From Hesseltinella vesiculosa (Eukaryota; Mucoromycota; Mucoromycetes; Mucorales; Cunninghamellaceae), in NCBI GenBank assembly GCA_002104935.1, contig MCGT01000043.1:62001-126000 (forward strand): DNA of 64,000 bases, given 5' to 3'. Shown here piece after piece: positions 11,792 through 22,719 of this stretch. The notes under the pieces are model-generated. The model ran no database searches, was not told where the DNA came from, and saw nothing but the letters and a program-made list of their open reading frames with translations. Position 1 is the stretch's first letter. Each line of letters starts with the position of its first letter. The position numbers and the translations under genes were made by a program.

Positions 11792-13176
11792 TTATTCGAC
11801 TGGCTCTTCTTCTATACGGTCTTTCTGGGCATGGTCTGCTATATTCACCACACTCAAAGGCAGTTTTTGTTTCAAGGTGACTTTGCTCAGGGCTTGGTAT
11901 AATGCGTAGGATGCCTATGCAAAAAAAAAAAAGGCGGGTAAGCACGCTTTCCACTTTATTGAGCTCTCCACTTACATAAGCATCGTTGGCTGCATAATGA
12001 ATCTGGTACTTGTTTAAAAAAGGCGCATTCCAGTTGCTCAGGCGCACACCCTTGTCTTTTGGCAGCCTTTTACCCAACTGTGAAAAAACAAAAAAAAAAA
12101 ATTGAGTCATTTTCAACGGGTTGAACCTCGGGTGTGCCAAAACTTACGAACAGCGCAGTCAGGTTGTCCAAGGACCGGAATCGACCGATGCGATGCAGGC
12201 TTGGGGTATCCATCTTGCTGGCCATCTTGCCGAGATCCACAAGCCCATTCGTGCAAATGCCAAAGTCTCGAAGCAGCTTGTTGCCATCGCCTGTGATATT
12301 CACACCTGTCTTGTACAACGTTCTGCTCTGTAAAAATCGCAAGAGTTCTTCGGGAAACTCTATTAAAAAAGAAGATTCCTTATTGTGACTCGGCGTCCTG
12401 TCCTCGCTCTCTTTCTCATTTATCACCTTTCATTTGGCCGATCTGGATAAGCAAGACTTTGTGGTCATTGCAAATTTGAATGAGGGCTGTCTTTTTTTGC
12501 TTGGCGTTCTTGACAAAGGTAGGCTGCCACTCCATATCTAAGCCAAACACAGACGCCTCTCTAGAACCAAAGTGTGAAATGATCCGTTACCCTGGCTGCA
12601 AAAGGCTACTTTTTCTGCTTACCTGGACATGCTTTTCAGAAGGTTGTTTGTGACGGACACGGACTTGGTGGTGACAATAGCGTATTCTTGAGGAAGTTTC
12701 ATCATGGGTAACGACGCCACGTAGCTTTCCAGAGACAACTCTGGTCGCCAATACGGTACCACAAACGTCTTTTGTGCTTGACCCACATGATCGACAGGGG
12801 CAACTGGAGGAAAGCCAAGAGGAGTCTGCATGTGATCTGATTTACTGGGAATGAGCGTCGAAGCTTTTGTTGGGGCTGTCGCCGGCTCTTCAACAAGCTT
12901 CCGTCGAATAATCTGCACAGTTGACTGTCTACAATGAAGGAAATGGTAGAGGTTAGGCATACTTTCTTCCTGATTGTGGGTCTATCAGCCTTACTTTGCT
13001 AGGGAGGTGGATAGTGTGAACGATCGGGACGATGGCCGGGCGAGAGCAAGTCGACGGCGGTCTAGCATTGGAGCCATGCTTGTACCTGATGACCGCCATG
13101 ATCCGGGTCTACATTGCTGATAATAGTAGCTAGCTAATCGAAACCAAGCATGGCGATTGCCTGCGGTCAATGACAT
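11792..13176 (-). CDS. WRN-type 3'-5' exonuclease domain protein
   Basis: DEDDy-class 3'-5' exonuclease (DNA_pol_A_exo1). Six exons close in frame: 13176-12995, 12928-12623, 12560-12427, 12359-12148, 12077-11976 and 11914-11792 (352 aa). All three Exo motifs are present: Exo I FGLDMEW (D and E), Exo II VNITGDGNKL (D), and Exo III YAANDAY with the Y-x3-D of the DEDDy subclass. The N-terminal 150 residues are basic and Ser/Thr-rich (MSLTAGNRHAWFRLASYYYQ), which could be a mitochondrial presequence or a disordered tail. No helicase domain follows, so this is a stand-alone exonuclease like animal EXD2 or plant WEX rather than a full RecQ helicase. Nuclear or mitochondrial nucleic-acid processing is inferred from the family. 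Confidence 0.88.
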
Positions 13177-13530
13177 GAAAAAAAAAGTATGTACTGCGGG
13201 AAAACGAGCAGCGAGAAAAGCGAGAATAAGGGCAGAAAAAGGGGGAGCTGGTCTTTTCGTATTTCCGCCTGTAGGATTCTAGACCAAAAAACATCATCGA
13301 TCGGATTGGTTTAAAAGGACGATACCATGTCCCCCCGCCCCCAGCTCAAATATCTAGAAAGAAAACGAGCAGGAACTGGCTGGAGGCATCACGGTTCAAT
13401 GCAGTGACGATTGATTGGAGCGGCGAAGGCGATACAAAATTTACTGGGGCAACTAGATAGGAGGAGAGAGAGAGAGAGGAGGGGGTGATAATCATACAAA
13501 AATAATAATAATAAAAAAACCAGAAGGCTG
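13177..13530. other. Intergenic with short microsatellites
   Basis: 3' flank of the SYLF-SH3 gene and promoter side of the exonuclease gene, both on the minus strand. It includes a short GA-repeat near 13463-13478 and an AAT-repeat near 13500-13513. No gene was seen. Confidence 0.5.
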
Positions 13531-15374
13531 CTAAAGCATCTCTACAAAATTGGCCGGGAACTAGTGGAAGAAGAGAGTAGAAAGAGAGACCAAAACCAGT
13601 TAGCTTCGCCTTGCAATGACTCTCTCCTGCAGCTTACGATGCCCTGGTTGCCATTGAGTTGACCAGTCCACCAGTCTTGTTGTGTTTCTGTCTTCTTGGT
13701 GATGGTTATAATGTCGCCCTTTTTAAATGGCAGGTCACCGCCTTGTTCGCCAGCAAAATTGAAAAGAGCGCGGGCGCGTGGTCGCCCGTCATCGGTGATG
13801 GCAGCGGGTGGCGCTAGGAGTCGGTTATTGGTAGGGCTGGATTCGTTGATGTCATAATCATGCGAGGATGGCTGCCATCGGTCGCCGGTGCTGGAAGAGC
13901 GGTTTCGGCCAGAAGGCATGTGATCGTCAGCGAAGCTGGATCCAGCACGGCCGCCGGTGGCTAGATTCTTCACGGCGGCTCGGCTCCAGGTTTGGGCTCG
14001 GGTCAGGCCATCGCCGCTACTTCTGCTGTTGTTGCCACCAGGGCGGTGTTGCTCGGAAAAGAAGTCGTTACTGCTGGGTGGACTGACATACATGTCGTTG
14101 CTGTATGCACCTCGGTCGAATCGCGATCGCCGGTCCAAGGCTTCGTACAGGCCGCTGGCTTCTGGGGGAGGCCGCACCGATCCGTTCAGCAACTCGCGTG
14201 CCTTGACCTTGTAGCCGTACATCTTTGCATTGGCATCGAAGCGTTCGATAATCACCGAGCCTTCCAAGGAGACGCCGGCAAACAAACCCCTTGTTTTACT
14301 GTAAGAGTACACGGCAGCAACATTTTTCATCGAGGCAGCGCCTGAAGCTTCGGCGTTGCGTCCAACAGGCCCAACCGCCACTTCAGAAAAAAAAAGGTAT
14401 GATGGCCCGCTCTTACATGCACATGCGTCCCTTACCAGAGATGTTGCCACCCAAAGTGACGTTGCCAAACGTTTGGAAGGCCTTGACAGCTGCTTGCGTC
14501 TAGAGAAACAGCCCCTGGTTACAGCTGTCACGTGAGTTGAAAAACGGGGAACTTACCTGAAGCACCATCACAAAATCAGTCAGTTCTGCGCCCACCTTTC
14601 AAATCATAACCAAGAAGACGGTCAGGTTGTAATTTCGATCATGTCACACGTCTCTCCTTTTTCCAAATTTGATCTGCCACCTCTTGGCGGCATGACTTAC
14701 CTGACCACCAAATCCCATCCCGGCCGTCATGATCGCAGAAGGTGCACTCCAAGCTAAAAATCAGGTAAATAAAGAGTGTAAATAATGAAGAGTCACCAGT
14801 TGAAATTCCATTGCATCTCCTGAATCACATACAGCCGTCTGGTAGCCTAAAAAAAGCCGGTTCATCAGTCAAGTGCTTATGCCAAGAAAACGGTTTTGCA
14901 AAAATAAAAATAAAAATAAAAAAAGCAAATGTGGATGGTGTGTTGCTTACTTTGCTATCACAAGGCCAGCACCTGCACGACCAGAGAATAAGAAGCCACC
15001 TTTTAGCACTGTCATGATGGCAAATCCCTTGGCATTGCGAAGAATGTTGGAAGGGATGATCGTGTCGATACCATGACCAGGATCTAATAGACCAGTGAGA
15101 GAATCGAGAAAGGGTCAGTGCAAGGGCTCTACCCGCCTTTTGTTCAGCGCCCCTTTTCATTCTTCATCCATGTTACTATCATCCTTGCTGTTCATTCTCT
15201 GACCGTCCTTTGTTATCTTTGCTGCTTACCAATGAACGAATTTAAAATACGAGCTGCTTTTCGACATTCACCTGTGAAAAAGAGAAAGTCGGACAGTTAG
15301 AGGTGGTGAAGGTGTGTGCATGCCATGGTATACATACTAGCAAGACTAGAAGGTAGAGGTGAATTTATTGGCAT
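13531..15374 (-). CDS. Ysc84/Lsb3-like SYLF + SH3 actin-patch protein
   Basis: Membrane- and actin-binding endocytic adaptor. Nine exons close in frame: 15374-15338, 15271-15230, 15083-14951, 14846-14833, 14753-14701, 14595-14557, 14499-14436, 14380-13638 and 13560-13531 (384 aa). The start MPINSPLPSSLASECRKAAR matches the family N-terminus. The SYLF domain contains IIPSNILRNAKGFAIMTVLK, GGFLFSGRAGAGLVIAK, a WSAPSAI segment and GMGFGGQVGAELTDFVMVL. A Ser/Gly/Arg-rich linker follows, then a C-terminal SH3: ARALFNFAGEQGGDLPFKKG, DIITITKKTE, DWWTGQLNG and the final FPANFVEML, split off on a 30-nt last exon. Exon 4 is only 14 nt. By homology with yeast Lsb3/Ysc84 it acts at cortical actin patches with Las17-type partners. 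Confidence 0.92.
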
Positions 15375-15721
15375 TGTTGGAAAACGATCGTCTGGGAAAA
15401 GGAATAGGAAAGAGCTGAGGATTTTCTGACCTTTTTTTTTTTTTGTTCTCTTTTCGCTCTCCGCTATCCTTCCCGACTTTTTCCAAGCATGACCCGAGCC
15501 ATTGCCATCTCACGCAAGGAGCCTGTTCACTTTGCGAAGACATCACTACTTTGTCAACTCCCAGATTGATTATTGAACGGTCGATGATAGCACCATATAG
15601 TAAGACGTTAAGGAAATAGTACTGCATGAAACTGTGCCATGTGAACCAACCCCAAGCATGCCAGGCTTGTTTTTGGTCACGTTTTTTTATTCATGTCAAA
15701 TCAACGGTCAGGACGTAGTCT
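15375..15721. other. Intergenic
   Basis: About 350 bp between the 5' end of the SYLF-SH3 gene and the 3' end of the SCP2 gene. No coding or RNA feature was seen. Confidence 0.5.
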
Positions 15722-16436
15722 TTACAGCTTGGCCTTCAAAGCACGGTCAATCATCTCCTTGTTTTGATTGATGAACGCGTTTGCGAGCTAGTTAAAAGAG
15801 CAAACCTATTTTAGCATAGTGTGTGACACCCCGATGAATAGTTTACCTCGCGAGCACCCATCTTGTCCACAGCCTCTTCCAGACGCTGAGCCAAAAGCAA
15901 ATCACCCTTGACTTTGATCTTGCCTATTCGTTGCTGTTAGATTACTTGAAATCACCCCCTCCCCCCCCCAAAAAAAAAAAAAATAACCCTTACCCGTCAT
16001 GAAAGCCTTCATACCGGTGACACTGAGTGGAGAAAAAAAAAAAGATATCAGATCCCACGGTCAAATTGAACGGCCGCTTCGTAAAATTACCCGCCAGAAA
16101 TCAAGGTGAAGGCGTCCTTGTCTTCCACTTGAATACGCACGACGCGCACCTTTCCTTTGGTGGCTTCACGAGCTTCTTCTTCTTTGTTGGTGATCACGGG
16201 CTGAATGTCCTTGCCTATGTGAGAAAACAATGGTTGGTCTGCTGTCGTCGTCCTGGACGGATTTGTGTGTTACCTTGCAACAATAGGTACCAAACGGTAG
16301 CGGGTTTCTTTTGTTTGGTGACAGTAAACACGAACAATCCCTTGACATTGGGCCACATTTCTTTGCTGTCTTGCATTTGGCTTTGAATCACAGGCAAGAT
16401 GGTGTTGGCAAGTTCGTCATAAGCAGCGGAGGCCAT
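15722..16436 (-). CDS. SCP2 sterol-carrier domain protein with peroxisomal C-terminus
   Basis: Small lipid-transfer protein consisting of one SCP2 domain. Five exons close in frame: 16436-16274, 16214-16091, 16022-15994, 15923-15847 and 15787-15722 (152 aa). It starts MASAAYDELANTILPVIQSQ. The core has GLFVFTVTKQKKPATVWYLL, IRIQV-type strands (VRVVRIQVEDKDAFTLISGG), the GVTGMKAFMTGKIKVKGDLL turn typical of SCP2, and LAQRLEEAVDKMG. The C-terminal extension ends KAKL; AKL fits the PTS1 consensus [SAC][KRH][LM], which suggests peroxisomal import. The acyl-CoA oxidase at 48.7-51 kb ends in the same tripeptide, so both may act in peroxisomal lipid metabolism. The lipid ligand is not readable from sequence. 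The third exon is only 29 nt. Confidence 0.9.
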
Positions 16437-17500
16437 GGTATAATTTTAGTTTGGTGAGAGAAAAAGAAGGTTGAAATGTGATGTGAGAAAAAAACAATCA
16501 ATGAACGAAACAATTTATTTGTTTTTACTCTGTGGGGAAAAACCAGAGTTGGTGCGCAGTGCAGGCAACAAATAGATGGGGGAAGAACAGCATGTGAAAG
16601 CCCAAGCTGGCCAAAGGTCCCAAATGGCGCTTGCAAAAAGGAATACAGCCAAAAAAGGAAACCTTGGGCTTTCCTGCCACACAGCCTTTGGGGAGGTTTT
16701 GTGCTGTGGGCACCTGAACCTTAATTCTCCCACGCTGCTGGCTAACATAAGCAAGCGACCTTGACACAACGACAGCTTCATTTCTGTCGACTCTTGTCGT
16801 CTATTTTTTGTTTCAATTTTCGATTTCCCGTCGCTATCCTGTCAGGCAATGCCAAGAGCCATTAACTATCAGGTGAAAATGCGCTTGTCCGCTGTTTTCG
16901 GACGTACTGTAGATATGCATCTCGCTGGGCTTCTGCGGGGTCAGGGAAAGGATTCTCTTTGTCGTTTCCTAAACTCGATGACGTTTACATTGATCTGCTC
17001 TCACGGGGTTTGCCTTCACATGAAAGGCAGTACTGCCGACCTTCCCATTTTGGTATTGCATCGCTTTGCCATATTTATTTTCTGCAGCGTGATTTTTCTC
17101 GTCCCCTTGAAGCAAATGCCGCGAACGCCAAGCCAGAAAGCGCCCATTGGCTGGATCCCAGCTGTCATTTTTTTTTTCATACAGTATGTACGGCACATTA
17201 CATCACTATGGTACCTTGCATTCCTTTATTCAGCGAAGTGAGATGCATTTTCTTGTGCTAATTCCAATCAGGAGATCTTGGAAACCATACACCAGACCAA
17301 GGCAGCCAAGGTTTTTAAATCCCAGCCCGCCCGACCTTCCATCCGTGGCCGTTGACAAAAAGAAAAAAAAAAAACAACTGACCAGGAGGTGCCGTGCATG
17401 TAAGCAAAGAGAGCAGAGCGGACGGCACCTGGTCAAACCGCTTCTTTCCGATGCAGCATAGAGTTCAACCATTTATTTATTTTAAGAGGGAGGGATGCAC
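16437..17500. other. Intergenic, with one protein-like open frame
   Basis: About 1 kb between two minus-strand genes. On the plus strand, frame 16866-17261 is open for about 130 codons and reads protein-like sequence (FSLSFPKLDDVYIDLLSRGL, RQYCRPSHFGIASLCHIYFL). It lacks an in-frame ATG at its 5' end. A candidate acceptor (TTAACTATCAG at about 16862-16872) precedes it but no convincing first exon was found. It may be an exon of an unrecognised gene, or a fragment of one. Confidence 0.3.
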
Positions 17501-20001
17501 TCAGAGCACATCGGGCGTGCGTCTACAGAGGCCCTTTTGGTCAAAGTTGATAGGCACGATCATAAAGGCGCGTAGCTGATCGCATTGTTTTTGCGTCAGC
17601 TCACACGCCTGCTGCAAATAGCCCTCGACTGAGCCATACTCTTCTCTCAACACTTCCAAAACCACAATCATGGTGTCATAGCTAGGCAAGCAAACCGATG
17701 GCATCATAAAAAGTAGAGAAGAAAGTCAATGGCATGTCTTTCATTTTTGTTTTTGTTTTTTTTTTTTTTTTTGGTCAGTTACGGAGCAGCCACAGCGTCA
17801 CGGGCTTGGTCGACAGTGCAGCCAATGTTGGACGCCCGCACCTTTAATTCCTCTTCAGGCACTGTTTGGGAAAAGAGGGACAGAGTTAAACAATAAAGAC
17901 ACGAAAGGTGTGCGCAGAGACATGCACCCATTCTTTTCCCCAAATTTACCCCAGTAGCCAACATTTGTCAAGGCGTATTCTTGAGCAATGATCTCGTCAG
18001 GTACGCCGCAGAGACCGAGAAGAAGCATGCACCACACGCCGGTGCGATCCTAACAAAAGCAGGTCAGCCAACACCCCTCGACGGTATTTCATTGTTAAGC
18101 CAGCCGGACGGTGATCTCACCTTTCCAGCAGTGCAGTGGACAAGCATGGCACTTCGGGCATCCTTGGACATCTGTTCCAGCATAAAAACGAAGAGCTTGC
18201 GGTACTGTGTCTTGGCCACCTTGAGCGTGTGCTTATAAGCTGACAAGGATAAAGATTTTAAACAAAGGCATAGTGTTTTGTCCATTCTTACCCCGGGCAA
18301 TGCCTCTGGGGCCTTCAAAGTAAGCTTTCCAATGATCGGCCATTTTTTCCGGCGAGAAATCAATCTTTTCATACATGGCAGATGGATACACCTTGATGTC
18401 AGGTACTTCCCTAGCATTGTCAGAGGATGCCGGTCAAAAGGGATGAGCTACAACGGTGTGTTTGTTACCTCATCATGCCATAACGGTCGATTTCAGGTTG
18501 CGAACGAAAGTCAAAGACGGCTTGGACATTCAGCTGCTGTAAAGTACGAATGCCAGCCTCGGTGATGGCGCCCAGGCTAGGATGGAGAAGAAAAAAGATG
18601 AGTGGTCGCTTGCCAAAAGACCAGCTTGCAAAAGCCTACTGAGCGCTGCGGAACACAGTGCGCTCACGAATGTAGCCAGAGCCATCCTTGACTGTCCAGC
18701 CGCCAATGTCACGGAAATTCTTCACACCTTCCACATCGATCCAGCGAGGGAGGGCAACGGTCGAGGGTAGATTCATGCTCGAAGCTTTGGTAGAGGGGTT
18801 GTCGTGCTTGCTAAAATAGTCGACAATCGCACCAACGACGTCTTCAAAGTGGCCTTTGAAGTTGTGATCGGCATCAGGCAGCAAGTTCAGCGTATGGTTC
18901 GGGATGGCGTTGGCAAACATGGCTGCATTGTACACAGGTACAATCTAAAGCCATGGCAAGAAACGCAGAGAGGTGAACACCGAGACTCCTTTTTTTTTTT
19001 TTTTTTTGCTTCAAGGCATTGCTTACGTTGTCATTGATACCATGGACAGTCAAGACGCAGGTGCTGAAGGGCATGTGCTTGACTGGAAAGAAGAAGTGAA
19101 GGTAAGCGCTGTTCGAGACGTGGCTTTTTTGGTGTCCTTACCGTGGCTGTTGTCCCAGGCACAGGCTTTGTCGATGTCGTCCCGTGTCACCCTGATCTGG
19201 ACTATGCGGTCGCGCTGGCGCACAGTCCAATCAAAGTAGCCATGGGCGTCGAAAGCAGCTCCAACTTCGGGTCGATTCAAGATCTGGCTGGCGTCCTTAC
19301 TGTAGCATCCAGCGCAGTTGACGATGTGGGGCACAGGCTTTGGACAAATGGTGGCATACTTGAGACAGGACGTAGATCCTAGTAAAAAATAAGAATGCCA
19401 TGTCTATCAGTTGCTGACAAGGTATTCACGAAAAAAAAAAGTCAAGACGTCGGCTGCAGGACTCACCTCGGCTGTGGCCAACAATCGCAAAAATTTCATA
19501 GCCCAGTTTTTCAAAGTGGCTGGCAACCGTGGCAATATCTTCTATATCTTCCTAGGCATGTCAATAGGAGCGGGTGAGTGGGGGGTGCAGTCAAGATAAG
19601 AAAGAGAAGAACAAGCTATTTTACGTTCATATGAGCGTAGCCGGTTTGACCTTGGCTTTCCCCGTTGCCACGGAAATCAAATCGAAATGAGTTCAAAGGC
19701 AACTTCTCGGCAAGCAAACGGAAGAAGAGGTAGTCCTTATGGCCTATGGCGTACCATTAAACGGAAAAGAGCATGTTAGTTGGCATGCCCCTTTTTAGCT
19801 AGGAAAAGGGTTCGATGTTGTAGGGCGAGTGAGATGAAAGGGCCCAAGTTTACCCAAAACACCATGGCAGAACAGGACAAGACGATGATCCGATGTCAAA
19901 GGCGCCTTTTGTTCCAGGATGCCTACAATTGCTTCGCCATGGCAATTGACGATCGAGATCTTTTCGCTGGCTGTCATTTTTCTTTTGAGGGATTGAGTCA
20001 T
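17501..20001 (-). CDS. Alpha/beta-hydrolase fused to tyrosine phosphatase (Tyr_phosphatase3)
   Basis: Two catalytic domains in one frame. Twelve exons all close: 20001-19854, 19743-19625, 19551-19467, 19378-19142, 19082-19027, 18944-18640, 18576-18469, 18410-18292, 18239-18121, 18049-17950, 17861-17783 and 17681-17501 (551 aa). Residues about 15-275 are a serine hydrolase: oxyanion region FCHGVLGHKDY, RFDFRGNGES, nucleophile elbow VGHSRG, Asp in VHGINDNIVPV and His in DADHNFKGH. Residues about 300-551 are a phosphatase: VEGVKNFRDIGGW, ERTVFRSAH, VFDFRSQPEIDRYGMM and the P-loop VHCTAGKDRTGVW. Exon 6 (18944-18640) carries the end of the hydrolase and the start of the phosphatase without interruption, so the fusion does not depend on a splice choice. 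No signal peptide is seen. Substrates are unknown. Confidence 0.9.
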
Positions 20002-20020
20002 TGAAAAAATAAAGAAAAAA

Positions 20021-20264
20021 AGTTAAGAAAATATCGGCCCTGACTTTATTTAGGCTTCTGTGCCTCGTTCAAGAAGAAAAACGGCTCAGCACAAGGCATT
20101 TGTTCCACACAAGTGGTCCTGCAAAATTTCATCGTTATAAAAAAAAAAGTAGTTAAGAAAAAATCAGCCCTGACTTTTTTTTAGGCTTCTGCGCCTCGTT
20201 CAAGAAGAAAAACGGCTCAACACATGGCATTTGTTCCACACAAGTGGTCCTGCAAAATTTCATC
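20021..20264. repeat. Tandem duplication, about 114 bp at 130-bp period
   Basis: 20021-20134 and 20151-20264 are near-identical direct copies. Shared blocks include GCCTCGTTCAAGAAGAAAAA and CAAGTGGTCCTGCAAAATTT; about six substitutions are visible by eye. The spacer is an A-rich run. Each copy holds a small inverted repeat (AGGC ttct-type loop GCCT). It lies between the hydrolase-phosphatase start (20001) and the 3' end of the next minus-strand gene (20336), so it may carry promoter and/or polyadenylation signals of these neighbours. Confidence 0.9.
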
Positions 20265-20335
20265 TTTATTGTTCTGCGAAAAAAAAGGAGGTACAAACAC
20301 AAATGTCAATCAGGCAAATAATAAAATCCAGACGC

Positions 20336-22453
20336 TCAAGTCGACCATTGCTGCATCATTTTGGCTTGCATGGCATCCCATTCGTCGTCGGCAGCCGAAG
20401 ACGGTTGCTGCTGGGTGGGGTTGACAGGAGCATGCTGCGAGGATTGCTCTTGGGATGAGCCTAGGAGCCTGCTAGCATGGGAAGGTGGGAGGGGTGAGGG
20501 AGAGGCATGATGCGGTTGTTGGTAGCCGTCGGCAGATGTGACAGAGGCAGAGGTTGTGGTGGACTCGGAGCGATGGGGAGGAGGGTGGACGGCTGGGTGC
20601 TTCTTGACATGTTCGGCCGAGAACTGGATCCAGGCGCCTAATTGTGGTTTGGCATCGTCCTGCGACGGCAATTGCTTGGCCCAGGAGGACGTGGGCTGGT
20701 GAGCGGGCTGCGTTACTGCCGCTGGTTCAGGGTCAGAAGCTGCAGGACCGTTTGGTAGTTCTTGGGGCGGCTTGGCCACTGCAGGTTGTTCAGGAGATGC
20801 AGCTTGCGTGTCAACAGCTGGTGCTGGTGCAGCCATGGGCTGCTCGGCAGGAATGGCCTGCGGAAGTTCCGTAGCGGAGGCAGCGGAGGCCACTGGCAAG
20901 GACGAGGACGATGGCTGAGCAGCGGCTTTCCAGGTAGACCATGCACTGCTGGCATGATGGTCTGCCGATGCATCTTTGGCTATGACATCCTTCCAGGAGG
21001 TGGTGCGTTGTTGTTGACGTGGGGAAAGTGACTCTGAAGGAGAATGGCTGTTCGAATGTTCGCCATTGACAGATTTGGACCATGACTGTGGCTGTGGTTG
21101 TGGGATGTCCCATGACTGCTGCACGCTACCCCACGTGGGTTCCAACGTTGGCTCCTGCTGAGCTATCGTCACTGGACTGGTAGGGGCTGATCCCAACTCG
21201 GATGGTTCTTGCGGTGCTGGTGCTGTCTCCTGCACTTCCTCTTGCGGCTGCAGCGGCTCAACGGCAACATCAGGTGACGTAAGGGCATCGTCAGCAGTCA
21301 CCTCGTTGTCCGCGGGTTCTTGGGTAGAGAGAGCTTCATTGCCTTGCGATTGTTGGTTGACTGATGCAGCAGCGGCCTCGGTCAACGTAGGCTCACTCGT
21401 ATGGTTCTCGGGCATCCACTTGGTCCTGTCCTCAGAGGTTTTAGGTCCGGAAAAAGTGGCCCATTTGGACATTTGGGTGCCTTTGGCATCGTCCAAGAGA
21501 GGCGCAGGGCGAGAGGAAGCCGATCTAGTCGCGTCAACAAGAGTTAAGTACTTGCCTTTTTTTTTTTTTTGTCACGATTATTACCTTGGTTGATCTACGG
21601 AAGACCAGTCGTTCTTTTTACTCTCCATATGCCAATGGCTACTGTTTGTGTTGATGCCATGGGGAGAGAGAGAAGAAGGGATGGGATGAGAGTTTGATTG
21701 GTGGTCAGATACGCGTCTTTTTTTTTACCTTGGTTGATCTCCACCGTGGTCGTTCTGGGCGTATCGATCATGATTGCTGTGACAATCATTGCTGCCGCGT
21801 CGATCAAAGTTGCCGTAGCGGTCGTTTTTGTTCCCATAGCGGTCGCTGCCGTTATCGTAGCGGTCGTATTTGCTGCGGTTGCGGTCATGGCTGCCATAGT
21901 GATTGTGGTGGCGATGATGACTGTCGTGGTCATGTTGATAGGTTTTCCAGGAGTCGCTGGCCTGGAAGTCCTGTCGGTCTTTGCGCCAATCGCGATAGTC
22001 ATGTCCAAATCGATCACGGTTATCCTGTACAGAGCGATCGGTCTGGTATCGGTCATCACCAGAGCGGGGGCGCTGGTGGTAGTCGTTGCGGGTGTTGGAG
22101 GAGGAGGACCGCTGGGGAGAGTGGTAAGAGGAGAGACGGGTGGAAGATGGCGATGGCTCACGAGGTGCATTGGCCCATCGCGAAGCCTTCAGGCCAGAAT
22201 TATCAACGGATGACTCAGATGGAGGTGAGCTGGGAGTATTGGAGAGGGAGACGGGGCTGGTGGGTGCGGTTTGTTCTTCTGCGTAGGTTTTCCATTTTGA
22301 GATGGACTGTTCTTGGTCGGCATTGGTCATGGTAGATTCGGGTGCACTTGGTTTGTGGGAAGCTGAGGAGGAGGGAAGAGGAGGAAGAGGAAAGCTGTCG
22401 CTGTCTTCCTCAACCATGTCAGCCCAAGACAATCCGGAGATTCCGCTTTCCAT
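20336..22453 (-). CDS. Large disordered protein with repeated Trp motifs
   Basis: Unrecognised family. From ATG 22453 three exons close in frame: 22453-21729, 21641-21585 and 21524-20336 (656 aa). It starts MESGISGLSWADMVEEDSDS. The sequence is Ser/Pro/Gln-rich and predicted disordered, with a His/Asp/Arg/Tyr/Asn-rich stretch (about residues 150-240, for example DRYDNGSDRYGNKNDRYGNF). Short Trp-centred motifs recur: SKWKTYAEE, ASRWANAP, DSWKTYQHD, SKWATFSGP, TSWKDVIAK, SSWAKQLPS, GAWIQFSAEH. The layout suggests an RNA- or protein-interaction scaffold, but that is inference. An upstream exon at about 22720-22823 (SKSFEEIIEKIRRKERWG) flanked by splice sites may belong to this gene, so the true N-terminus may be further upstream; no clean first exon was found. 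Confidence 0.75.
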
Positions 22454-22719
22454 AGTATGGGTGAGAGAGATGATAAAGGTTAATAAGATAAATAAAAGGT
22501 ATGCAAGCTAATAAATAGAGGAAGGTCAGGTAGTTGGGAAAATGGCTAAGATTAATAAATAAATCTATGGAACGAAGTGATTTGAAGAATAAATAAAAAC
22601 GACGAGAAAAAGAGACTGAACTGAAACTTGCCGCTCTCAATTTTTTAAGGTGAGCCAAAAAAAAAAAAAAAATGAGCAAGCAGCTTGCATGTCCATTGCT
22701 GTATATGGTCCTACCCCAT

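Noticed and set aside
21694..22335. Plus-strand ORFs of 171-213 codons opposite the Trp-motif gene
   Set aside because: Antisense shadow of a repetitive low-complexity coding region; crosses a real intron without adapting.
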